DNA of 12,779 nt from CAYQDF01 sp964416175 (GTDB taxonomy: Bacteria > Chloroflexota > Anaerolineae > Anaerolineales > UBA4823). This document shows, piece by piece, positions 6,725 to 12,035 of this stretch (positions are counted from its first letter, which is position 1; every line of letters begins with the position of its first letter). The position numbers and the translations under genes are program-made. The stretch spans positions 1-12,779 of the forward strand of contig CAYQDF010000090.1 in assembly GCA_964416175.1 (NCBI GenBank), written 5' to 3'. A model generated the notes under the pieces. It made no database searches. It worked only from the letters and a program-made list of their open reading frames with translations, and had not been told where the DNA came from.

Positions 6725-6743
6725 CAATATTACCGAGGAAACG

Positions 6744-7165
6744 ATGTCACCTGAAGAACGCAAAACGATTGATGAACGACGCAAGTATCTGCACAAGATG
6801 CGGTTTCGCTACTGGCAAGCCCGGAGCCGCAAAGAACGGAGTGCCCTATTGGTTGAGATGGAAGCGGTCACCGAGTTGCACCGCAAGGCCTTGATCCCGC
6901 TGATCAACGGGAAACTGGCCCGTAGGCTTTCAACGCCTCCTCAATCGGCTTCCTTTCTCCCTGGTGGAGCTCCACCCGGACAACGGCAGTGAGTTTTTCA
7001 ATGCTTTCCTGCTCAAATTCCCCCAAGGCAGGGTCAAAGGGATGGAACTTTCCCGCAGCCGCCCCTTTCAGAAGAACGACAATCGCTTTGTGGAAGAGAA
7101 CAACTTGAGCCTGGTGCGGGCTTACGTCGGTTACTATCGCCTGGATACGGTGGCGCAGACCAAGA
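6744..7165 (+). pseudogene. Integrase/transposase relic (DDE, rve-type core) with internal deletion and frameshift
   Basis: From ATG 6744 (GAGGAA upstream) about 60 residues read as the N-terminal part of an IS-encoded integrase: MSPEERKTIDERRKYL, then LINGKLARR, a helix-turn-helix-like start. Near 6924 the matching frame shifts: the continuation is in the frame of 6925, reading GFQRLLNRLPFSLVELHPDNG, the later half of the catalytic core. The second Asp of the DDE triad (HPDNG, 6979-6981) and the Glu (FVEENN, 7093-7095) are present with 37 residues between them, followed by RLDTVAQT ending at 7161. The stretch that should hold the first Asp is missing, so the protein cannot be active. Sequence after 7161 is not recognisable, and the frame runs without a stop into the antisense of the ABC permease gene. 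No matching right end is seen. It is a dead insertion-sequence remnant between two operons. Confidence 0.8.
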
Positions 7166-7220
7166 CGATTCCACTCAAAACGGGCGCTCCGCCGGCTAAG
7201 GATAAACTCCACCCGCTCCA

Positions 7221-8018
7221 TCACGAAAGATACAGATCGCGCCTGTTATACGCCAGATACGCCGCCGCCAGGGAGAAGCTGATGATCGCCAGCGAAAGAA
7301 GCAGGTACACGCCTTCCATCTCGCCGCTGTGGAAGAGTTCGCCCGCGTCAAAATACCTGAATGGCGTGAAGTATTTCAGAAAATCCAGTTCCTCTTGCAT
7401 GGTGGAGAGGACCGTAATGAAGTATGTCGCCAGGATGATGGCGACCGCGATCGAACCGGATCGTTTATTTTGCTTTATTGCGCAGCCCAAAAGCAGACCA
7501 ATTGCAAGGAAGATCAGTTCGATTATGAACATCGCCCCCATTTCGAGCCTCAGGAAGTCATAGAAGGTCCGGTCGGGATTGTACGACCGCACAGCCAAAA
7601 GCGACACCGCCCAGGTGATCAGCACGAAGGCGATACAATTAACCAGAGCCGCCAGCGTCTTGGCTGTGACGACTTTGCTGCGTGATACCGGCAGCACGAG
7701 CAAAAACTCGACTGTCTTGTCACGCTCCTCTTTTGAAATGATATCGCTGCCCCACATGGCGGCTGCGACTGCCCCCATCAATCCAAAGTAGACGAACATG
7801 ATTCCATACAAACCGCTCACCGTGGTCAGGTTAAAAGCGCTCATATTCAAGGCATCCAGTACGGCCGGGGGCATGGAATCGAGCATGGCCAGCAATTCCG
7901 GATTACCGGCATAGGCGGAAAATTTGGCGACCGCGATCATGATCAGCAGCGTGATGATGACGCTCCAGATGACCAGCGATTTGAGGTTGGCTTTCAATTC
8001 TCGAATTAAGATGTTCAC
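7221..8018 (-). CDS. ABC-2 type exporter permease subunit (second)
   Basis: A 265-residue integral membrane protein. It starts with GTG at 8018, supported by AAGGTGG three to nine bases upstream. Six hydrophobic spans are visible at about residues 14-32, 68-89, 121-143, 161-180, 188-206 and 236-256. Between spans 2 and 3 is a charged cytoplasmic segment, SKEERDKTVEFLLVLPVSRS, typical of ABC-2 permeases of the BcrB/NosY kind. It shares this element, a TPF+xxDAxE segment and a terminal Y.RRD with the gene just upstream, so the two are diverged paralogues that probably form a heterodimeric channel with the ATPase. The gap from the upstream gene is 11 bp. The cargo (drug, peptide or lipid) is not evident. 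Its 3' end abuts the remnant integrase region, and no clear terminator follows. Confidence 0.85.
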   Translation of the reverse strand: MNILIRELKANLKSLVIWSVIITLLIMIAVAKFSAYAGNPELLAMLDSMPPAVLDALNMSAFNLTTVSGLYGIMFVYFGLMGAVAAAMWGSDIISKEERDKTVEFLLVLPVSRSKVVTAKTLAALVNCIAFVLITWAVSLLAVRSYNPDRTFYDFLRLEMGAMFIIELIFLAIGLLLGCAIKQNKRSGSIAVAIILATYFITVLSTMQEELDFLKYFTPFRYFDAGELFHSGEMEGVYLLLSLAIISFSLAAAYLAYNRRDLYLS

Positions 8019-8029
8019 AATCCACCTTC

Positions 8030-8839
8030 TTATGACACCGAGGGAATATCACGATGGATGTACAGCCAGTAACTTGCTGCAATCGATAGCAGGGTCACTG
8101 CCACGTTGAGCAACACCAGCGGCGTGTCATACGCACCACGCTGGACGATCTGGGCTGCGTCCAGGTGCTTAAAGGGCGTGATCAGCTCCAGTTTGACATC
8201 CCCAAGCACGCCGCTGAAAGCGCTTAAAACATACGCACCGAGGCCTAAGCCGAGGGCGTACGGCGTCACACTGCGCACACGTTTGACAAGCAACGAAATG
8301 ACCAGCCCGACGCTCAGGAAGAAGAGCTGGAAAATCACCGTGCTGAGCAGCAGCAGGAGGAGGATGCCTGGCTCGTACTCGTGTTCGTCGCGAAAGAGAG
8401 AGATGGCTGTAAAACTGCTCAAACACAGGACCAGATCCGTGATGATCAGGCTGGTCAAAGCAGCCAACAGTTTGCTGTTCAGCACCTCCCCGCGGCTGAC
8501 CGGTTTGCTCAACAGGAAGTCGGCGGTCAATTCGCTCTCTTCAATCGAGACCAGCCCAAAGCCGTAGTTGCTGGCCTGGATAGCCAGGCAAATTTGGACG
8601 AACAGGAAGATGAAACTGTAATAACCCAACACGGAGGATAGGTCCACCTTGTCCATCCCGAAGGCAGTCCGCAATTGTTGGGGGAAATTTGCCAGCATTT
8701 CGTTTAACATCGCTGCCTGGTCGGCAAATACCGAATAAAAATAGAAATAGATAACCACGATCGCTGTGACAGCGATCGACCAGTTGAGCACCGATTTCAG
8801 TCGGGTGCGGAGTTCGTGCGCGTAGATGTTCGCCTTCAT
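8030..8839 (-). CDS. ABC-2 type exporter permease subunit (first)
   Basis: A 269-residue membrane protein starting at ATG 8839 (GGAG three bases upstream), 9 bp after the ATPase gene. Hydrophobic spans lie at about 17-37, 68-90, 123-146, 158-184, 191-210 and 238-261. The amphipathic cytoplasmic element EESELTADFLLSKPVSRGEV (100-119) matches the equivalent part of the downstream permease, as do LITPFKHLDAAQ and the terminal YIHRD. Both are therefore ABC-2 membrane subunits of one exporter. The large first extracytoplasmic loop (about 38-67) is similar in length in both. By family knowledge these serve in export of antibiotics, peptides or other amphiphiles. Nothing in the neighbourhood, such as a biosynthetic gene or a two-component system, indicates the cargo. 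Confidence 0.85.
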   Translation of the reverse strand: MKANIYAHELRTRLKSVLNWSIAVTAIVVIYFYFYSVFADQAAMLNEMLANFPQQLRTAFGMDKVDLSSVLGYYSFIFLFVQICLAIQASNYGFGLVSIEESELTADFLLSKPVSRGEVLNSKLLAALTSLIITDLVLCLSSFTAISLFRDEHEYEPGILLLLLLSTVIFQLFFLSVGLVISLLVKRVRSVTPYALGLGLGAYVLSAFSGVLGDVKLELITPFKHLDAAQIVQRGAYDTPLVLLNVAVTLLSIAASYWLYIHRDIPSVS

Positions 8840-8848
8840 GGTCTCCGC

Positions 8849-9721
8849 CTATTCGTAATAGTGCATGAAGATCTCTTCCAGCGTCGGCTCTTCTATGGTC
8901 ACGTCGGCGACCTGGATGGCGTTGATTTTTTGCAACACCAGATTGATATCACCTTTGTAAAAGAAATGCACCGTGGAGTTATCCGTATGTAAATTGGTCA
9001 CACCCGGCAGATCAAAATAGGCCGGGTTCAAGCCCTCAGCCGTCACGCCCACCTTTTTATAGTTGTTCTGCTGCAAGGCGCGGATGTTGGAGATCTCCAC
9101 AATGCGCCCTTCGCGGATGATGCCCACCCGGGTGCACAAACGCTGGACTTCGCCCAAAATGTGGGAGGAGAAGAAAACGCTCACGCCGCGGGCGTTCTCT
9201 TCGCGGATCAGGTTGAAGAACTTGCGCTGCATCAAGGGATCGAGGCCGGCGGTCGGCTCATCCAGGAAGAGCAGTCTGGGGCTGTGCAGCAGGCCTTGCA
9301 CGATGCCAACCTTCTTCTTATTGCCGTAGGAAAGGTCGCTGATGCGGCGGTTCAATTCAAGCTCCATAATTTCGGAGAGTTCGTGCATGCGTCGCGTGCA
9401 GTCGCGATCGTAAAAGCTGGCGGAATATTTGAGCAGGTCGATGACTTTCATGCCTTCGTAGTAATAGACTTCCGAAGGCAGGTAGCCAATATCGCGCCGG
9501 ATTTCCGGGCCTTGGGCGACCACATCTTTTCCGAAAACTCTGGCGCTGCCGCTGGTTGGATGGATCAACGAAAGGAGCAGGCGAATCGTGGTGGATTTCC
9601 CGGCGCCGTTTGGGCCGATAAAACCAAAGATTTCGCCTTCTTCCACGCTGAATGAGACATCCACGATCCCCCGCGCTTTTCCGTAATACTTGGTCAGATT
9701 GGAGACTTCGATGATGCTCAT
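8849..9721 (-). CDS. ABC exporter ATP-binding protein (BcrA/CcmA-like)
   Basis: I start this at ATG 9721, which has AAAGGA eight bases upstream, giving 290 residues; a non-ATG extension to 9778 lacks support. Walker A is GPNGAGKST (36-44), the signature reads LSYGNKKKV (130-138) instead of LSGGQ, Walker B is LLFLDEPTAGLD (150-161), and the switch histidine is His187 in SSHIL. Residues from about 210 form the C-terminal extension common in drug and bacitracin exporters, ending with VTIEEPTLEEIFMHYYE. It is the first gene of a three-gene operon and should energise the two permeases that follow. The altered signature (Tyr and Asn for Gly and Gln) is found in a number of ABC-2 partner ATPases and does not imply inactivity. 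Confidence 0.92.
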   Translation of the reverse strand: MSIIEVSNLTKYYGKARGIVDVSFSVEEGEIFGFIGPNGAGKSTTIRLLLSLIHPTSGSARVFGKDVVAQGPEIRRDIGYLPSEVYYYEGMKVIDLLKYSASFYDRDCTRRMHELSEIMELELNRRISDLSYGNKKKVGIVQGLLHSPRLLFLDEPTAGLDPLMQRKFFNLIREENARGVSVFFSSHILGEVQRLCTRVGIIREGRIVEISNIRALQQNNYKKVGVTAEGLNPAYFDLPGVTNLHTDNSTVHFFYKGDINLVLQKINAIQVADVTIEEPTLEEIFMHYYE

Positions 9722-9796
9722 AGAGTCAATCCTTTGCACATCATTGAGATGAGCGAAGCTGTTGGTGCAATAGGACAAAATGGAACGTCACGATAA

Positions 9797-9837
9797 GCTC
9801 CGAAAGGACATGGCAGGATCCACCATGCTCGGAGCAT
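9797..9837. promoter_or_regulatory. Palindromic leader/operator candidate of the ABC exporter operon
   Basis: GCTCCGA (9797-9803) and TCGGAGC (9829-9835) are exact inverted repeats, with an inner CATGG/CCATG pair at 9809-9813 and 9823-9827. The right arm is also part of a tight palindrome, ATGCTC-G-GAGCAT, at 9825-9837. It begins within a few bases of the predicted transcription start, so it could be a repressor operator or a 5' hairpin of the mRNA. No regulator gene adjoins it. Confidence 0.45.
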
Positions 9838-9847
9838 CTGATAATTA

Positions 9848-9876
9848 AGTGTATTACTTGAGAAGATCTATGTCAA
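9848..9876 (-). promoter_or_regulatory. Sigma70-type promoter of the ABC exporter operon
   Basis: On the minus strand a consensus TTGACA (9876-9871) lies 17 bp from TACACT (9853-9848), a 4/6 match to the -10 box. The start would be near 9841, about 120 bases before the ATPase start codon at 9721. Confidence 0.6.
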
Positions 9877-9912
9877 CCGGTCGCATCCGAGAGCCACAGG
9901 CAAAATCAAAGA

Positions 9913-10024
9913 GCAGAGAACTGCGACCAGGCCTGGCCCGGTTCTCTGCCCTGGCAACGGTCACAGGGTGCAGCGCTCGAGTTGCTCTCCAGCAGAGCTC
10001 TACCCTCTGACCCCGCAGCGGGGT
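9913..10024. repeat. Cluster of three consecutive inverted repeats (possible structured RNA)
   Basis: First, GCAGAGAAC (9913-9921) pairs exactly with GTTCTCTGC (9941-9949). Second, GGTCACAGGGT (9959-9969) pairs with ACCCTCTGACC (10002-10012) with one mismatch, and encloses GCTCT/AGAGC (9984-9988, 9994-9998). Third, ACCCCG-CAG-CGGGGT (10010-10024) is a six-base stem with a three-base loop. Read on the minus strand, the last stem met is followed by TCTTTGATTTTG, which could serve as a weak terminator ahead of the ABC operon promoter. No RNA family is recognised. Confidence 0.5.
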
Positions 10025-10331
10025 TGTACACCAACTCCATGCCAGGGAATATGAATTTTTTAGGGTTCTCAGAGACCTGATGAATGTTAAAAAGTTGAGA
10101 AAGAAGGCCAGTGGACAAATTCACATCCTGGAAAGTGGACCTTTTTAAGTTCCTCTTTTGTGGACATCTTAAGTTCAGCTTGACATGGTCTGGTATGTCT
10201 GTGCGATATGCACCCGAATTGCACCCGGTTTATGGTCACCCTGAGCCGCCGGCGCTCTTTCAGGCGGCGAAGGATCAAAGCACTTACATGAATTTGGCAG
10301 TAGCGACCGGCGAGTCCAATCCATTTTCAAT

Positions 10332-10417
10332 GTCATCGCGAGGAGCGTTCCTGGCGACGAAACGATTTCCTGCTTGACCGAGGAAGATCGCTTCGGTAAA
10401 AATTGCCTCGCAGTGAC
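10332..10417. repeat. 86-bp palindromic interspersed repeat (MITE-like)
   Basis: The ends GTCATCGCGAGG and CCTCGCAGTGAC are inverted repeats matching at 10 of 12 positions. Inside, CGAAACGATTTCCT and AGGAAGATCGCTTCG pair with one mismatch and one bulge around the loop GCTTGACCG. This layout, with GTCAT.GCGAGG ends and an inner CGAAGC.AT stem, is a widespread small dispersed repeat in many bacterial genomes, known to me from general familiarity. It lies just downstream of the PemK-like gene, where its fold could also help end transcription. Confidence 0.7.
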
Positions 10418-10420
10418 TCC

Positions 10421-10463
10421 TTAAGGCTGGTGTAATCCCCCTCTTAGGCTGGTGTGACCCCCT
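10421..10463. repeat. Two tandem copies of a 20-23 bp unit (TTAGGCTGGTGT...CCCC)
   Basis: TTAAGGCTGGTGTAATCCCC begins at 10421 and TTAGGCTGGTGTGACCCC at 10444; the copies differ by small substitutions and indels. They belong to a set of GGTGYRA words found on both sides of the PemK-like locus. Confidence 0.55.
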
Positions 10464-10467
10464 GGTG

Positions 10468-10492
10468 CAAACCCTGAATTGGTTGGTGTGAA
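10468..10492. repeat. Left copy of 25-bp direct repeat flanking the PemK-like locus
   Basis: Begins CAAACCCTGA and ends GGTTGGTGTGAA. It matches the copy at 11185-11209 at 24 of 25 positions, in the same orientation, 717 bp away. The PemK-like toxin and its antitoxin are the only genes between the copies. Confidence 0.75.
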
Positions 10493-10504
10493 AGGATGCC
10501 CTGG

Positions 10505-10846
10505 TCAGCGAGCCTTGGCCAGGTATTCGCTCAGCCTGTGGAGCAATCGTCTGTGTCTTTCGGGTGAAATCGATCCGATACTGCCGATGATATTCCGACG
10601 CGGCAACACCGCCAGAAAGCCCAACCGGATGAGCGAGTCGCTGACCAGCCCACTGCTGCAAAAGTCGCTGTCCTGGCTGGTGATCAACTCATCAAAATCG
10701 GGCGCTAGCTGGTGTGTCTGAGTGCTGACTCCACACACCAAAGCATCTCGGAAGGGCGGCATCTCGCGCAGGTAGATAGCAGGGCGATTTTTAACCTCGC
10801 CGTCCGCCTGCGGCAAAGGCGTCAGGATGATATCCCCCTCTCTCAT
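10505..10846 (-). CDS. PemK/MazF-like toxin (endoribonuclease family)
   Basis: A 113-residue protein starting with ATG at 10846, which overlaps the antitoxin stop codon (ATGA), so the two genes are translationally coupled. The N-terminus MREGDIILTPLP with the following RPAIYL (Arg21) and VCGVSTQ (Ser41-Thr42) corresponds to the conserved strands of the PemK/MazF fold; the Arg and Thr are the residues implicated in catalysis in MazF. The C-terminal GSISPERHRRLLHRLSEYL forms the helix usual in this subgroup. The length suits the family (about 105-120). Known members cleave mRNA or other RNA at short sequences when released from the antitoxin. The subgroup with LVCG.STQ and SLIRLGFLAVLP is less characterised than classical MazF, so cleavage specificity is unknown. 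No separate promoter is seen. Confidence 0.85.
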   Translation of the reverse strand: MREGDIILTPLPQADGEVKNRPAIYLREMPPFRDALVCGVSTQTHQLAPDFDELITSQDSDFCSSGLVSDSLIRLGFLAVLPRRNIIGSIGSISPERHRRLLHRLSEYLAKAR

Positions 10847-11079
10847 GGCCGATATTCAGGATTGGGGACCTTGATCTTTTCCAGGGAGTAATCCGGCTCA
10901 GCCCCGCCGTAAGCTTCTTCAAGGCTCTGTAGGGAGAGCAAATACCATTCTTGTTCTTCGGCAACACCTTCGGCGGACTCAATGGTGATCAATACAGTTG
11001 ACCCCGGCGCGATCTTTATCGGCTTCTTCAACTTCAGGTGGCATGAGTCGATCACCTGAGCTTCCACAATGTGCTCCAT
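10843..11079 (-). CDS. Small antitoxin of the PemK-like system
   Basis: I choose ATG 11079 because GGAGGT lies just upstream (4 bp from GGAGG to ATG); a TTG five codons earlier would place that site inside the frame. The product has 78 residues. Residues 1-33 look like a beta-rich AbrB/AF2212-type domain, with the alternating pattern HLKLKKPIKIAPGSTVLITI. The remaining, more acidic part (EEQEWYLLSLQSLEEAYGG...) is probably the flexible toxin-binding tail. The gene precedes the toxin and overlaps it by 4 bp, the standard order for a type II antitoxin. Function is inferred mostly from this arrangement, since the protein alone is too short and diverged for a firm family assignment. It probably represses its own operon. 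Confidence 0.72.
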   Translation of the reverse strand: MEHIVEAQVIDSCHLKLKKPIKIAPGSTVLITIESAEGVAEEQEWYLLSLQSLEEAYGGAEPDYSLEKIKVPNPEYRP

Positions 11080-11108
11080 ACAACCTCCATTCAACTTACC
11101 ATGAACCT

Positions 11109-11135
11109 ATTTTACTCTAATTTGTGTGTGGCCAA
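11109..11135 (-). promoter_or_regulatory. Possible promoter of the PemK-like operon
   Basis: On the minus strand TAAAAT (11114-11109), a 5/6 match to the -10 box, lies 23-30 bases from the antitoxin ATG. The best -35 (TTGGCC at 11135-11130) gives a short 15-bp spacer, so this is a weak call. Confidence 0.35.
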
Positions 11136-11184
11136 TACTTTGACACGAGTGCCTGGTATATTTCCGTCTTTTGCGTGTATGATC

Positions 11185-11209
11185 CAAACCCTGATTTGGT
11201 TGGTGTGAA
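11185..11209. repeat. Right copy of 25-bp direct repeat flanking the PemK-like locus
   Basis: Same orientation as the copy at 10468-10492 with one A/T difference. It lies upstream of the PemK-like operon, so the toxin-antitoxin pair is bracketed by the two copies. Confidence 0.75.
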
Positions 11210-11312
11210 CCCCGGTTTTTATGGGTTTGCACCTGGTGTAAACCGGGGTAACGGCTTAAGGGGGGTATGCACCATTGGTGTGAACATAAGCCCAAATTCG
11301 TGGAATCTGGGC
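11209..11312. repeat. Inverted-repeat cluster in the intergenic region before abiE
   Basis: ACCCCGGTTT (11209-11218) and AAACCGGGGT (11240-11249) are perfect inverted repeats with a 21-base loop. GCCCAAATTC (11290-11299) and GAATCTGGGC (11303-11312) pair at 9 of 10 positions around a 3-base loop. Neither is followed by a T-tract on either strand that would make a clear terminator. They make up most of the 335-bp gap between the two toxin-antitoxin loci. Confidence 0.55.
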
Positions 11313-11354
11313 GAGTTACGATCATGGCGAACTCATTTTTGACTTGATTGATGG

Positions 11355-11382
11355 ATGACAATACAGAAATCAAGTGTATAAT
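11355..11382 (+). promoter_or_regulatory. Promoter of the abiE operon
   Basis: ATGACA (11355-11360, 5/6 match to the -35 box) is followed after 16 bp by a perfect TATAAT (11377-11382). Transcription would begin near 11389, about 40 bases before the AbiEi start codon. Confidence 0.62.
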
Positions 11383-11414
11383 ATTAACTGTAGTTATTCG
11401 AATTCACAGTTAAT
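11383..11414 (+). promoter_or_regulatory. Inverted-repeat operator candidate for AbiEi autoregulation
   Basis: ATTAACTGT (11383-11391) and ACAGTTAAT (11406-11414) are exact 9-bp inverted repeats with a 14-bp spacer, starting right after the -10 box and covering the predicted start site. AbiEi antitoxins are known to bind inverted repeats at their own promoter and repress, so this position fits. Binding here is inference. Confidence 0.55.
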
Positions 11415-11429
11415 TCTATACAACCAGCT

Positions 11430-12035
11430 ATGACGAAGACTGCAATAGATCGCGCAACAAGCATATTCCAAGGTCACAATGGGATTTTGCGAACCCAACA
11501 AGCTATCCGCCTAGGCATCGCTCCTCGAACGCTATACATGATGCGGGATGCCGGTATGATCCTGCGCGAGAGCCGAGGACTTTACCGGCTGGCGGACGCA
11601 GAACTAGGTTCGAACACTGACCTGGTACAGGTAGCGTTGAAGATCCCCAAAGGGGTGATTTGTCTGATCTCTGCCCTGTCATTCCACGAGCTGACTACCC
11701 AGATTCCCCACCAGGTCTATGTTGCTCTTCCCATCGCCGCGGAAAAGCCTCGTCTTGATTACCCACCGCTCAGGATTTTCTGGTTGTCTCAAAAGGCATA
11801 TTCTGCCGGCATTGAGAACCATGAACTGGATGGTATACCTGTGAAAATATACGGGATCGAGAAAACCATCGCCGATTGTTTTAAATTTCGAAATAAGATC
11901 GGTTTGGATGTGGCTCTGGAGGCGTTGAGAGATTACCGAAAACGGGAAGGATTCAATATCGGAACTTTACAGCATTACGCCCGGATCGATCGGGTAGAGC
12001 GGGTCATCAAGCCCTACCTGGAGGCGATCGCATGA
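11430..12035 (+). CDS. abiEi: AbiEi-type antitoxin, transcriptional repressor of an AbiE system
   Basis: A 201-residue protein. Residues 10-55 form a winged helix-turn-helix (NGILRTQQAIRLGIAPRTLY, then MRDAGMILRESRGLYRL), as in the AbiEi_4 N-terminal domain. The rest includes LISALSFHELTTQIPHQVYVAL, the YGIEKTIADCFKFR segment typical of this family, and a C-terminal helical part. The ATG at 11430 is the only sensible start, yet no Shine-Dalgarno sequence is visible upstream (ATACAACCAGCT), which is unusual in this window. The stop overlaps the toxin start by 4 bp. Known AbiEi proteins repress the operon and neutralise the toxin without tight complex formation (type IV). Base composition here is clearly more AT-rich than in the catabolic operon, which suggests separate acquisition. 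Confidence 0.88.
   Translation: MTKTAIDRATSIFQGHNGILRTQQAIRLGIAPRTLYMMRDAGMILRESRGLYRLADAELGSNTDLVQVALKIPKGVICLISALSFHELTTQIPHQVYVALPIAAEKPRLDYPPLRIFWLSQKAYSAGIENHELDGIPVKIYGIEKTIADCFKFRNKIGLDVALEALRDYRKREGFNIGTLQHYARIDRVERVIKPYLEAIA

Larger units (their letters stand above)
9880..10500. other. Gene-poor, structure-rich intergenic region
   Basis: About 620 bases lie between the ABC promoter and the PemK-like gene without a gene I recognise. It contains, in order, clustered inverted repeats (9913-10024), two diverged copies of a short coding-like segment (10020-10061 and 10105-10146), three GTGGAC words spaced 24 and 25 bp apart (10111, 10135, 10160), an 86-bp palindromic interspersed element (10332-10417) and short tandem repeats (10421-10463). 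Short open frames on the minus strand (to 10124 and to 10278) look like decayed sequence, not genes. Confidence 0.6.

Noticed and set aside
7170..7221. Intrinsic terminator after the ABC permease gene
   Set aside because: Only a 4-bp GGCG/CGCC stem followed by CGTTTTG is seen on the minus strand, which is too weak to call.
9722..9778. Extended start for the ABC ATPase
   Set aside because: The extra 19 residues precede the standard start of the fold, and ATG 9721 has AAAGGA at good spacing.
9959..10024. Possible tRNA on the minus strand (GGTAGAGCTCTGCTGGAGAGC resembles a D-arm region)
   Set aside because: No acceptor stem, anticodon arm or GTTC T-loop can be arranged around it; the stems present fit simple nested hairpins instead.
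10180..10212. Plus-strand promoter from TTGACA at 10180-10185
   Set aside because: No acceptable -10 hexamer lies 16-18 bp downstream, and no gene follows on that strand.
9906..10278. Minus-strand open frames 9906-10124 and 10087-10278 as genes
   Set aside because: Both are short, lack credible ribosome sites and overlap strong DNA palindromes. The local peptide similarity between them is reported as a finding, but neither is supported as an intact gene.
11140..11162. Plus-strand promoter from TTGACA at 11140-11145
   Set aside because: The only AT-rich hexamer (TATATT) is 11 bp away, too close, and the abiE promoter further on is much better.
10421..11285. CRISPR array
   Set aside because: The GGTGYRA repeats are short, variable and irregularly spaced, interrupted by two genes, and no cas gene is present.
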